A stretch of 64,000 bases of DNA. Source: Mucilaginibacter polytrichastri (lineage in GTDB: Bacteria; Bacteroidota; Bacteroidia; Sphingobacteriales; Sphingobacteriaceae). The position numbers and the translations under genes were made by a program. Positions within the stretch are counted from its first letter, which is position 1. Each line of letters starts with the position of its first letter. The notes under the pieces are model-generated. The model ran no database searches, had not been told where the DNA came from, and worked only from the letters and a program-made list of their open reading frames with translations. Shown here one piece after another: positions 18,128-26,295 of this stretch. The DNA is taken from assembly GCF_001911425.1 (NCBI RefSeq), contig NZ_MPPL01000001.1, positions 2,599,466-2,663,465 on the forward strand, given 5' to 3'.

Positions 18128-18367
18128 ATGAGCAATAACGATATAATGAAAAAGCTTCGGGTAGCTTTAAAATTTACAGACGACGATATTATTAAGGTTT
18201 TAGACCTGGCCAACTTTAAGGTAACAAAAAACGAGATCAGCGCTATATTCCGTAACGACGATCATCCAAATTTTAAACCTTGCGGCGACCAGATTCTCCG
18301 TAATTTTTTAAACGGCTTAATTATCTTTAAACGTGGACCAAGGCCTCCAAAAGGCGAACAAGCTTAG
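18128..18367 (+). CDS. DUF1456 protein of half length (YehS-like)
   Basis: 79 aa. The sequence MKKLRVALKFTDDDIIKVLD ... EISAIFRNDDHPNF ... CGDQILRNFLNGLI matches the repeat unit of the DUF1456 family. The E. coli member YehS (about 156 aa) has two such repeats; here there is only one, and the frame is intact. Function unknown. It starts 18 nt after the helicase stop and is followed by the thioesterase gene 12 nt later, so the three are likely one operon. Confidence 0.85.
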   Translation: MSNNDIMKKLRVALKFTDDDIIKVLDLANFKVTKNEISAIFRNDDHPNFKPCGDQILRNFLNGLIIFKRGPRPPKGEQA

Positions 18368-18379
18368 TTTTATACCATT

Positions 18380-18802
18380 ATGGAATATTCTAAAACCTAT
18401 ACCGCAAAGGCAGAACACATAGACGTGCAAAACATTATGGATGGTTTATACTATCCGTTTTACATGGAGTATTGCCGCCATGATTATATTAGGGAAGTGC
18501 TGGGTTTCGACTTTGAGGAAGAAGCAAAAAACGGGATTTACATGGTTTTATCACAGTATAAGATCAGTTTTTTGAGGTCGCTTAAAAAGGATGACCAATT
18601 TGCAGTTACCTGTACATTATTTGCTGACCCTGCCGGGCTGCCAAAATTGCACTTTAAACAAGCTATTGTTTTAAATGGAAAGGTAATGACTAAAGCCGTT
18701 TTTACCGGCACCTGCGTACCAGCTTCGGGCGGCAGGCCTTATTTACCGGCATCTATTTTAGATAAAATTGCTGATGCTCCTAAATTAGATATGGAGATAT
18801 AA
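18380..18802 (+). CDS. Acyl-CoA thioesterase, hot-dog fold (4HBT/YbgC-like)
   Basis: 140 aa, the usual single hot-dog domain. The segment AEHIDVQNIMDGLYYPFYMEYCRHDYIREV corresponds to the catalytic loop of 4HBT thioesterases with the conserved Asp (HID) and the long helix; ILSQYKISFLRSLKKDDQF-like strands follow. Likely hydrolyses short or medium acyl-CoA; substrate unknown. Last gene of the helicase operon; a bidirectional terminator follows. Confidence 0.85.
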   Translation: MEYSKTYTAKAEHIDVQNIMDGLYYPFYMEYCRHDYIREVLGFDFEEEAKNGIYMVLSQYKISFLRSLKKDDQFAVTCTLFADPAGLPKLHFKQAIVLNGKVMTKAVFTGTCVPASGGRPYLPASILDKIADAPKLDMEI

Positions 18803-18829
18803 GGAGCCAGTACTTCATTATTACAAACA

Positions 18830-18861
18830 AAAGCCCTGCTGTTGTTAAACAGCAGGGCTTT
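18830..18861. terminator. Bidirectional terminator between convergent genes
   Basis: A perfect 14-bp stem AAAGCCCTGCTGTT (18830-18843)/AACAGCAGGGCTTT (18848-18861) with a 4-nt loop. It lies between the thioesterase gene (+) and the small membrane-protein gene (-), with T-rich flanks on both strands. Confidence 0.85.
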
Positions 18862-18908
18862 ATATTTTACAACTCTTTGGTAAGAGGTGCGCATTATTAA
18901 GTTCTCAT

Positions 18909-19064
18909 TTATACCACAGTATCTCTTCTCAAGAAACCTAATATCAATGATATAATTGCAATTACTAATAAGATGTGGATTAAACCACCTGCAGAGTAAA
19001 CAAACTCTCCTAATAACCATCCTATGATCAGGATAACGGCTACGATGTATAATAAAGATCTCAT
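18909..19064 (-). CDS. lmo0937-family small membrane protein, 51 aa
   Basis: Minus strand, ATG 19064 to TAA 18909. Translation starts MRSLLYIVAVILIIGWLLGE and continues FVYSAGGLIHILLVIAIISL before a short basic end (LRRDTVV). Two hydrophobic helices with a GG turn match the lmo0937 (DUF5670) family of tiny membrane proteins often found in Bacteroidota near stress genes. It is too short for usual length cut-offs. It faces a shared terminator with the thioesterase gene. Function unknown; membrane-stress role is only a guess. Confidence 0.85.
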   Translation of the reverse strand: MRSLLYIVAVILIIGWLLGEFVYSAGGLIHILLVIAIISLILGFLRRDTVV

Positions 19065-19267
19065 GACTGTTGTTGTTTTTTAAAGGTAAATGATGATGTT
19101 TTTAATTGTAATGTGTTATACAATTTATATACCAGTTTATTTATTTACCGACAAAATCATAAAATCAGCGATTTTAAATTAATTAAAACAAAAATTTGTA
19201 TTATAAATTAAAAAATAGCTTATTAATTAGGACAGTTTGAAGACAATTGGATGACAGTTAACTAATA

Positions 19268-19729
19268 TTATTTTTTGCTAGGCATAGCCAATCTGTTCGA
19301 TTTACGCTTTTGATTTTCTTCAGCAGCATCTATTGAGTGTGTGCAGGTCAGATCATCTTCTTTCTCTGCCAGGTCAGATAATCTAACATAAAATTTATGC
19401 AGTTGATCTAACTCGGCCTCTGTAAGGTCTTCAATATCTACCATCCGGTTGCTGGAACCTTCGTGCGAGGCCAATATCTCGTTTAGTTTTAAGTGGATTG
19501 CTTTAGAGTCTTTATTTTGTGATTTTTGGATCAGGAAAACCATTAAAAAGGTAATAATAGTTGTACCCGTGTTAATTATGAGCTGCCAGGTATCAGAATA
19601 CTTAAATATAGGGCCTGATATCAGCCACACTATAATAACAGAAATTGCGATTATAAAAGCAGCCGAACTACCGGTAGCCATTGTTGCCCAGTTTGAAAAC
19701 CTTTCAAACAGATTTTTTTTCTTTGCCAT
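19268..19729 (-). CDS. Low-affinity iron permease family protein
   Basis: 153 aa. N-terminal FERFSNWATMATGSSAAFII followed by two membrane helices (IAISVIIVWLISGPIFKY and WQLIINTGTTIITFLMVFLIQ), then the typical IQKSQNKDSKAIHLKLNEIL stretch and an acidic tail. This is the bacterial form of the low-affinity iron permease family. Members are often annotated as iron transporters from fungal relatives, but transport activity of the short bacterial form is not established. Single gene. Confidence 0.85.
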   Translation of the reverse strand: MAKKKNLFERFSNWATMATGSSAAFIIAISVIIVWLISGPIFKYSDTWQLIINTGTTIITFLMVFLIQKSQNKDSKAIHLKLNEILASHEGSSNRMVDIEDLTEAELDQLHKFYVRLSDLAEKEDDLTCTHSIDAAEENQKRKSNRLAMPSKK

Positions 19730-19871
19730 GAGGGGATTTATTTTATCTCAAAAAGCAATTCATAACTATATTGTTTGCACTGATTTAAAAAATCGGTTAT
19801 TAATGAATGCTTTAGAATAACTTATTAAAAAATTTACAGTTATTAATCCCCTCCAAACCTTTATAATAAAC

Positions 19872-21125
19872 CTATTTCACAGTCAAAGTATTAACATTTG
19901 TAATGCCGGCAGCCGTGGCAGTTGTAAAATAAATATTATTGCTAACTGTAGGTACTGTTGATGCCTGCTCGTTTACAAAGAAACTATTGGGGTTGGGTGC
20001 AGGGAAATTAAAGCCAACGTTGTCATATACATCACATGTACCACCAAATAAGTCATAAACATCCACAATAACCCCTATCCAATCTTTACTTAAATTAAGG
20101 TTACCACAGGTATTGTCATATATTTTGGCGTTGGCATAAGTGGTTACTCCCGGCGCCAGTTCTGCCGCAAATGATTGTACTTCAAATGCAGAATATTTTC
20201 TGGAGTTTACCACTACGTTGTTATAGATGAGTACTGTTTGCGGCACGGTACCAAAACTCCTGATCCAGGCCCTTATGGCATTACCCTGGTGATTTTTGAC
20301 CAGGTTATGGTGAAAAGACCCACTACCCTTAATCATGAAGATACCGTTGTGGTTATTATTGGTTTGGTTAATATCGGTTATTATATTATTATGGATATTG
20401 TAACTATCGGCATTGGCTGCAAAAACCACAACGCCGCAGTTTGAGTTACTAAAATTTAGTCCGGAGATCTCCATGTTTTTAATTAACCCGGTTATAATAC
20501 CGGCAATTACATCTCCACCAAACTGTATAAAGGTAGAAGTGTTGGTGCAGGTATTATTCAGGATTTTCAGGCTATCGGTGTATGATGCTTTTGTACCATT
20601 ATAAATATTAGTGCCTGTACTGTAAATCACGATATTACCAATATTAGAGAACGAAAAATTCTGAATAGTTAAATTATGGCTGGCCCCGTTCAGAATTATA
20701 GAGTGGTAGTACGCATTATCTCTCGATATAAAACCCTGGGCTATACCGGTTGTACCATCCCCGGAGATTGTCAAATTGCTTACATTGGTAATATGCATAT
20801 GATCACTATTACCGGCCATTTGCACCAGGCCATCATTGTTGATGTAAATAGGGCAACCCGCATTAATATTTTGCACGTCGATACCATTATAGGTGCCCCC
20901 TTTTACCTTAATGGTATCATTACATTTGAGGCCTAGGGTGGTGCCGTCAATTATCAGGTTACCCGTACCTGTACCAATGGCTATTGTTCGCCCGGCAACG
21001 GGGATAATTGTAGTTGTGCCTGTAGTGGTATTTGTACTTGTTGGCGCCAGAGTTTGCGCCTTTTGGCAAGCGGTAAAAAAGAAAATAGCAACTATTGCTA
21101 TTATATTGAAGTAAAGCTTTCCCAT
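19872..21125 (-). CDS. Right-handed beta-helix repeat lipoprotein
   Basis: 417 aa from ATG 21125 (a TTG one codon upstream is ignored). Lipoprotein signal ending FFFTAC (about residue 20), a Thr-rich linker, then parallel beta-helix repeats: HMHITNVSNLTISGDG, NLTIQNFSFSNIGNIVIYST, SLKILNNTCTNTS, MEISGLNFSNSNCGVVV, YNIHNNIITDIN, with the usual N ladders. Such folds occur in pectate lyases and other polysaccharide-active or binding proteins; I see no clear catalytic site. Probably surface-anchored. Neighbour of the divergent flavoprotein genes but no shared role is evident. Confidence 0.85.
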   Translation of the reverse strand: MGKLYFNIIAIVAIFFFTACQKAQTLAPTSTNTTTGTTTIIPVAGRTIAIGTGTGNLIIDGTTLGLKCNDTIKVKGGTYNGIDVQNINAGCPIYINNDGLVQMAGNSDHMHITNVSNLTISGDGTTGIAQGFISRDNAYYHSIILNGASHNLTIQNFSFSNIGNIVIYSTGTNIYNGTKASYTDSLKILNNTCTNTSTFIQFGGDVIAGIITGLIKNMEISGLNFSNSNCGVVVFAANADSYNIHNNIITDINQTNNNHNGIFMIKGSGSFHHNLVKNHQGNAIRAWIRSFGTVPQTVLIYNNVVVNSRKYSAFEVQSFAAELAPGVTTYANAKIYDNTCGNLNLSKDWIGVIVDVYDLFGGTCDVYDNVGFNFPAPNPNSFFVNEQASTVPTVSNNIYFTTATAAGITNVNTLTVK

Positions 21126-21303
21126 CAAATCGTGTTTTATAGTTGATTTAACGAGTCTTTTATGATTAATGTTGCCTATTAATTAATAATAGTAATATTT
21201 TTGTTACAACATGCCTGTAAATGAACGCACTAATAATCAATGATTAAAATGACCTGACAATTTTAGCTTTTTAATATTATATTTACTTTATACAACCCCT
21301 ATT

Positions 21304-21876
21304 GTGAACAGAAAAAAAGCGATTCAGAGTTTACTTGCTCTTGCAGCCGTCGGCGTTTCATCAGTTTCTGTTTATAAATGGGCCAGCGACGGAAATGCGG
21401 TTAGCATTGATGCGCTGCCTCAAAAAAAACAACTGATAGCAGACCTTGCCGATACCATCATCCCCCGTACAGATACTCCCGGGGCCAAGGATGCACATGT
21501 AGAAGATTTCATTATTAAAATGATCAAAGAGATTGATCCAAAAACGCAGCGACATTTCCTGGCCGGTTTGGGTAGCCTCGAAAAATATACGATCGACAAA
21601 TACGATCATCCCTTTACCGAATGCACACCACAGCAGAAAATAGCGGTGTTAAAGCATTTTGAGGATAAAGCCACATATTCTATTGGCATCCTCAACAAAA
21701 TCAATAACAAGTTTTTGGGAACCCCATTTTTTAACAAACTAAAAGATTTAACAGTAGAAGGCTACTGCACCTCTCAGTTAGGTGCAACACAAGGTATGGC
21801 GTATGATTATGTACCCGTAAAATTTGTGGCCTGCATTCCGTTACAAAAAAACCAAAAGGCCTGGGCCACTAAATAA
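21304..21876 (+). CDS. Gluconate 2-dehydrogenase subunit 3 family protein
   Basis: 190 aa starting at GTG (21304); the N-terminus NRKKAIQSLLALAAVGVSSV is the usual start of this family. The family core is IADLADTIIPRTDTPGAKDA ... FIIKMI and the later segment FFNKLKDLTVEGYCTSQLGA. Subunit 3 is needed for export and maturation of the GMC flavoprotein that follows 3 nt later. Related subunits usually carry a twin-arginine motif; here it is Arg-Lys-Lys, so the Tat route is uncertain. The hydrophobic segment near 10-25 is a signal or membrane anchor. Confidence 0.9.
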   Translation: MNRKKAIQSLLALAAVGVSSVSVYKWASDGNAVSIDALPQKKQLIADLADTIIPRTDTPGAKDAHVEDFIIKMIKEIDPKTQRHFLAGLGSLEKYTIDKYDHPFTECTPQQKIAVLKHFEDKATYSIGILNKINNKFLGTPFFNKLKDLTVEGYCTSQLGATQGMAYDYVPVKFVACIPLQKNQKAWATK

Positions 21877-21879
21877 AAC

Positions 21880-23574
21880 ATGATAAAATTAGGCGCATCT
21901 GATAATAAAGCTACTTATGATGCCATAGTAGTTGGGTCTGGTATTAGTGGTGGCTGGGCAGCCATGGAACTTTGTAAAAAAGGGCTAAAGGTTTTACTAT
22001 TGGAAAGAGGCCGTAATGTAGAACATGTAAAAGACTACACCACAGCCATGCTAAACCCCTGGGATTTTGATTTAAGGGGCAATACAGCGGCAAAATACAA
22101 AGCAGAAAACCCGGTACAATCACAGGGTACCAACGCCGGTAATGCACACTTTTTTGTAAACGATACCGAGCATCCTTATATCCAGCAAAAACCTTTTCAC
22201 TGGTTTAGAGGCTACCAGGTAGGTGGCCGCTCGTTAACCTGGGGCAGGCAATGTTACCGCTTAAGCGACCTTGATTTTACAGCCAATGCAAAAGAGGGTG
22301 TGGCTATTGACTGGCCAATCCGTTACAAAGATATTGACCCATGGTATAGTTATGTAGAGCGTTTTATTGGCGTAAGTGGAAAGAAAGAAAATCTGCCTCA
22401 ACTACCCGATGGCGACTACCTACCTGCATTGGATTTAAATTGCATTGAGAACCACCTGGATGAATCTATCCGCAAAAATAGTCACGATCGTTTACTTACC
22501 ATTGCCCGCGTGGCTAATTTGAGCCGTGGCTGGGATAACCGCGGCCCATGTATGAACCGTAACCTGTGCTCGCGTGGATGCCCGTTTGGTGGGTATTTCA
22601 GCAGCAATAGTTCTACTATACCTGCGGCCATGCAAACCGGCAATTTAACCTTAAGGCCGTATTCTGTGGTTACAGAGGTTATGTTTGATGAGCAAAAGCA
22701 GAAGGCCAAGGGCGTACGCATTATTGACACCATTACCAAAGAGAATTTTGAATATTATGCCAAAATTGTCTTCATCAATGCATCTACCATTGCTACGGCT
22801 GGTATTTTATTGAATTCTAAATCGCACCGTTTCCCTAATGGCTTCGGTAATGATAGTGGCGAGCTTGGCCACAACCTGATGGACCACCACTCTGCCGCCG
22901 GTGCCCAGGGTGCTTATGACGGCTATAAAGACATGTATTACAAAGGCCGCAGGCCATGTGGTTTCCTCATTCCGAGGTTTAGAAACATAAAGGGTAACGA
23001 GGGATTAGATTTTACCCGCGGTTACAATATCCAGGGCCATGGGGAACGTTCTGAATGGATGGACACCATGACTGCCGATGGCTTTGGCGTCGACTTTAAA
23101 AACACCCTAACCCACCCCGGCCACTGGACGGTTTGGATGGCCGGCTGGGGCGAATGCCTCCCCTATCATGATAACATGATCAGCCTTAATGATACGCAGA
23201 AGGATAGCTGGGGATTACCGTTGATTAACATCGATTTTTCATTTCGTGAAAATGAAAACAAAATGATGAAAGACATCCAAAAAACATCAGCCGAAATGCT
23301 GACCGCTGCCGGCTTCAATAACGTACAAACATTTAACTACGGCAAACCGGGTGGCGATACCGTGCACGAAATGGGAACCGCACGTATGGGCCATGACCCA
23401 AAAACATCAGTACTCAATGGCAATAACCAAATCCACGCCGCTAAAAATGTATTTGTGACCGATGGCAGCTGTATGACATCTTCTGCCAGCCAAAACCCAT
23501 CGTTAACCTACATGGCGCTTACCGCCCGTGCCTGTGATTTCGCGGTTGAGGAATTGAAGAAGGGAAATATTTGA
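21880..23574 (+). CDS. GMC-family flavoprotein oxidoreductase (sugar/polyol dehydrogenase type)
   Basis: 564 aa. FAD-binding motif near the N-terminus: YDAIVVGSGISGGWAAMELC with the glycine pattern and the ribose-binding LLLERGRNVEHV. The GMC body includes GRSLTWGRQCYRLSDLDF, a Cys-rich stretch RNLCSRGCPFGGYFS, and the C-terminal active-site region VHEMGTARMGHDPKTSVLN ... NVFVTDGSCMTSSASQNPSL with the catalytic His. No signal peptide of its own, so export would depend on the subunit 3 protein. It oxidises sugars or polyols in the periplasm by analogy; the substrate is unknown. No cytochrome c subunit gene is adjacent. Confidence 0.92.
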   Translation: MIKLGASDNKATYDAIVVGSGISGGWAAMELCKKGLKVLLLERGRNVEHVKDYTTAMLNPWDFDLRGNTAAKYKAENPVQSQGTNAGNAHFFVNDTEHPYIQQKPFHWFRGYQVGGRSLTWGRQCYRLSDLDFTANAKEGVAIDWPIRYKDIDPWYSYVERFIGVSGKKENLPQLPDGDYLPALDLNCIENHLDESIRKNSHDRLLTIARVANLSRGWDNRGPCMNRNLCSRGCPFGGYFSSNSSTIPAAMQTGNLTLRPYSVVTEVMFDEQKQKAKGVRIIDTITKENFEYYAKIVFINASTIATAGILLNSKSHRFPNGFGNDSGELGHNLMDHHSAAGAQGAYDGYKDMYYKGRRPCGFLIPRFRNIKGNEGLDFTRGYNIQGHGERSEWMDTMTADGFGVDFKNTLTHPGHWTVWMAGWGECLPYHDNMISLNDTQKDSWGLPLINIDFSFRENENKMMKDIQKTSAEMLTAAGFNNVQTFNYGKPGGDTVHEMGTARMGHDPKTSVLNGNNQIHAAKNVFVTDGSCMTSSASQNPSLTYMALTARACDFAVEELKKGNI

Positions 23575-23580
23575 TTTAAG

Positions 23581-23603
23581 ATTTCGGATGTTCGATTTCG
23601 GAT
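23581..23603 (+). repeat. Short direct repeat ATTTCGGAT x2
   Basis: ATTTCGGAT at 23581-23589 and again at 23595-23603, directly after the flavoprotein stop codon. Marks the beginning of a repeat-rich intergenic stretch. Confidence 0.55.
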
Positions 23604-23626
23604 TTATTGGAGCTTACTCAACGTAT

Positions 23627-23733
23627 AACACACCCCATGAAAGTTGCTGCGCATTGAGTGACAGTGCTTTCCCCTCTCGAGAGGGGATTTATTGTGCAGT
23701 ACAATAAGCACTAACTTTAATAAGGGGTGTGTT
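23627..23733. repeat. Inverted-repeat intergenic element (MITE-like), copy A
   Basis: Outer arms AACACACCCC (23627-23636) and GGGGTGTGTT (23724-23733) are perfect reverse complements; inner AAAGTT and AACTTT (23713-23718) also pair. In the middle is a perfect 16-bp palindrome CCCCTCTCGAGAGGGG (23671-23686). No coding potential. It looks like a small non-autonomous element, but copy number cannot be seen from one window. Confidence 0.6.
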
Positions 23734-23766
23734 CTTCGAGAGTTTCGAAAGTACTTTAATGTGTAA

Positions 23767-23873
23767 TTTGTCATCCTGAACGTAGTGAAGAATCTTATTC
23801 AACTGTAAAGTGTACGCCTGCTTTGATAACTTTAATAAAGCAAAAGATTCTTCACTACGTTCAGAATGACAAA
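23767..23873. repeat. Inverted-repeat intergenic element, copy B
   Basis: Two 30-nt arms (23767-23796 and 23844-23873) pair with a single mismatch; the core is TCCTGAACGTAGTGAAGAAT on the left and its complement on the right. The 47-nt loop has no gene. It resembles a dispersed intergenic repeat that I recall from Sphingobacteriaceae and other environmental genomes; multi-copy status needs a search. Confidence 0.65.
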
Positions 23874-23960
23874 ACCACCAAATGCAACTGCCATGCAGGT
23901 ATTTTAAATATAAGGGTTCGCCCTAAACCATGTTTCAAGCGCGTCAGCAAATATTCAAAC

Positions 23961-23992
23961 AAAAAGCCCAGCCTGAAAAATCAGACCGGGCT
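23961..23992 (-). terminator. Terminator of the pentose phosphate operon
   Basis: Stem AGCCCAGCCTGA (23965-23976)/TCAGACCGGGCT (23981-23992), two mismatches, AAAA loop; on the minus strand followed by TTTTT (complement of 23961-23965). It lies 23 nt past the pgl stop. Confidence 0.8.
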
Positions 23993-24014
23993 CTCTAATA
24001 ATTTAAAAACTTTT

Positions 24015-24743
24015 TTATTTATTAGCTAAACCAGAAGCTGCAACTTCATCAACCAGAAATACCAATTCGCCGTTAACCGGTTTGATTAATTGCGACGGAT
24101 ATTTTGTTGGGTTATGCTCGCCTTCTAATACCTCTTTCAGGGCATGGATCTTTTTCTCGCCGTATAATACAAAGGCAATTTTCTTAGCCTTGTTAATTAA
24201 GGGCGCGGTAAGTGTAATGCGGTACATATCCTGCGGAGCAAGGAAATAGGCGTCAACCCATTTATCTTTCTCGCTTAATACAGCCTCACCGGGGAATAAG
24301 GAAGCCGTGTGGCCATCATAGCCCATGCCTAAAAATATCAGGTCGAAGCTGCCTTCGGGTCCAAGATTATCTCTTAGCAATTGCTCATATTCTGCAGCAT
24401 AGTCTTCCGGCTCTACGTCGGCAGCCCACATAAAGTGGATCTGATCTGCAGGGATGGGTACATGGCTTAACAGCGTTTCTTCAGCCATTTTAGCATTACT
24501 CTTGTCATCATCCAAAGGCACCCAGCGCTCATCGCCCCAGTAAATGGATACTTTTTCCCATTCTACCTGTTCACGATAAGGAGATTCTGCCAATAGCTTA
24601 TGAAATTTAACGGGCGAAGAACCACCTGTTAAGGCCACATTAAACTTACCTGATCTTGATATCGCCTTTTTTGCTGCCTCAACAAAAATTTCGGCAGCGG
24701 CAATATTTTGTTCTTCTGTAGTTTTAAATACCTGGATAGCCAT
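24015..24743 (-). CDS. pgl: 6-phosphogluconolactonase
   Basis: 242 aa from ATG 24743, one base after the zwf stop; the ATG at 24773 inside zwf is less likely. It contains the NagB/SOL-type motifs FNVALTGGSSPVKFHKLLAE, SIYWGDERWVPLDDDKSN and the active-site region DLIFLGMGYDGHTASLFPG with the catalytic His. It hydrolyses 6-phosphogluconolactone to 6-phosphogluconate, the second oxidative step of the pentose phosphate pathway. Last gene of the operon, directly behind the enzyme that makes its substrate. Confidence 0.96.
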   Translation of the reverse strand: MAIQVFKTTEEQNIAAAEIFVEAAKKAISRSGKFNVALTGGSSPVKFHKLLAESPYREQVEWEKVSIYWGDERWVPLDDDKSNAKMAEETLLSHVPIPADQIHFMWAADVEPEDYAAEYEQLLRDNLGPEGSFDLIFLGMGYDGHTASLFPGEAVLSEKDKWVDAYFLAPQDMYRITLTAPLINKAKKIAFVLYGEKKIHALKEVLEGEHNPTKYPSQLIKPVNGELVFLVDEVAASGLANK

Positions 24744-24744
24744 A

Positions 24745-26262
24745 TTACTTTTTCTTATCTTTTTGGTGTGCATTTACTGCCCAAACATGCCCCTGGCGTG
24801 CTATTAATGCCTCAGCATCTTCCGGCCCCCAAGAACCTGCAGCGTAGTTAGGGAAATCAAGCGAATCGCGGGATTCCCATGCGTTCTGGATAGAAGTAAT
24901 TACATCCCATGCTTCCTCTACCTGGTCGGCACGCATAAACAGGGTTGCGTCTTTGCGCATGGCATCAAGCAACAAGGTTTCGTAAGCCTCCGGCGTTTGA
25001 GTTGAGCAATCGTCATAATCAAAGATCATTTCGGCCGGGTTCAATTCCATTTCCAAACCTGCTTTTTTGGTGGTAAACCTTAAGCGGATATCCATTTGTG
25101 GTTGGATATTAATGGTTAAACGGTTAGCCATCATATTGTCGGCAGCAGAATCCTGGAAGGTAGTATGCGGCACCGGGCGGAACTGGATAGTGATAGACGA
25201 AGTTTTATCCTGCATCCTTTTACCGGTACGCAGATAGAACGGTACGCCCTGCCATCTCCAGTTATCTAAATAAAACTTGATAGCTACAAATGTTTCGGTG
25301 TTTGATTTAGGGTTCACATCCGGTTCCTGGCGGTAACCCGGTACTTTTTTACCCTGTAACCAACCTTCACCATATTGGCCTCTGACTGCGTAATGGTGTA
25401 CTTCTTCTGGCTTTATACGGCGCACAGCCCTCAAAACATCCACCTTACGGTTACGAATTTCTTCGGCATTAAAAGAGATAGGAGGTTCCATAGCCACCAT
25501 GCATAGAATTTGCAACAGGTGATTCTGGATCATATCCTTCAAGGCACCTGCGCTTTCATAGTATCCGCCACGCTCTTCTACCCCAACCTGCTCGGCAACA
25601 GTAACCTGTACATAGTCGATGTAGTTACGGTTCCAAAGTGGTTCAAAAAGGGCGTTAGCAAAGCGGAATGCCAGGATATTCTGCACTGTTTCTTTACCCA
25701 GGTAGTGATCTATCCGGTAGATCTGCTGTTCCTGGAAAGTGCGAACCAGCAAGTTGTTCAGTTCGATAGCTGTTTCTTTATTATGGCCGAATGGTTTTTC
25801 GATAATGATCCTGTCCTTATCAGCATCAGCAGCAATACCTGCCGAATTAATGTTTACAGTAACTGCCTCAATAAACCGTGGCGCAACTGACATATAGAAC
25901 AAGCGGCTTGCGCGGGCACCCCATTCTTTATCTGTAGCATCCATCTTTTTACCCAACTCGACAAAAGATTTTGGATCGTCAATATTAGATACAAAGTAAG
26001 AGATCGACTCTTTGAAAGTAGCCCATTTATCAGCATCGGGTTTACCGCTTCTCGAAAAATCGCCCAAGCCTTCGTACAAACGCTCGCGGTATTCCTCATC
26101 ATCCAGCTCGGTACGGCCCAAACCAATAATCGAAAATTTCTCTGGCATCCAACCATCTAAATACAGGTTGTAAAAAGCCGGGATTAATTTTCTCTTAGCC
26201 AAATCGCCGGTGCCGCCAAAAATAACGATAACGGTATTGTCGGCTTTTTTTATAGATTTCAT
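24745..26262 (-). CDS. zwf: Glucose-6-phosphate 1-dehydrogenase
   Basis: 505 aa, full length. NADP-binding motif [20 protein letters not shown] at the N-terminus; the substrate signature [20 protein letters not shown] with the catalytic His and Lys; then [11 protein letters not shown] earlier and the C-terminal half [13 protein letters not shown] typical of the family. It converts glucose 6-phosphate to 6-phosphogluconolactone with reduction of NADP. It follows gnd by 33 nt and precedes pgl by one nucleotide, so translation of zwf and pgl is likely coupled. Confidence 0.98.
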   Translation of the reverse strand: MKSIKKADNTVIVIFGGTGDLAKRKLIPAFYNLYLDGWMPEKFSIIGLGRTELDDEEYRERLYEGLGDFSRSGKPDADKWATFKESISYFVSNIDDPKSFVELGKKMDATDKEWGARASRLFYMSVAPRFIEAVTVNINSAGIAADADKDRIIIEKPFGHNKETAIELNNLLVRTFQEQQIYRIDHYLGKETVQNILAFRFANALFEPLWNRNYIDYVQVTVAEQVGVEERGGYYESAGALKDMIQNHLLQILCMVAMEPPISFNAEEIRNRKVDVLRAVRRIKPEEVHHYAVRGQYGEGWLQGKKVPGYRQEPDVNPKSNTETFVAIKFYLDNWRWQGVPFYLRTGKRMQDKTSSITIQFRPVPHTTFQDSAADNMMANRLTINIQPQMDIRLRFTTKKAGLEMELNPAEMIFDYDDCSTQTPEAYETLLLDAMRKDATLFMRADQVEEAWDVITSIQNAWESRDSLDFPNYAAGSWGPEDAEALIARQGHVWAVNAHQKDKKK

Positions 26263-26295
26263 AATAATGTTTTTATGGTAACGGCAATCAATTTA

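Noticed and set aside
17812..18213. 133-aa frame opposite the helicase and DUF1456 genes
   Set aside because: Spans two real genes on the other strand; low-complexity Ser/Leu composition typical of shadow frames.
23627..23873. CRISPR array
   Set aside because: Only two unrelated inverted repeats, no regular direct repeats or spacers and no cas genes.
25510..25890. 126-aa open frame antisense to zwf
   Set aside because: Antisense shadow of a conserved enzyme; no support for coding.
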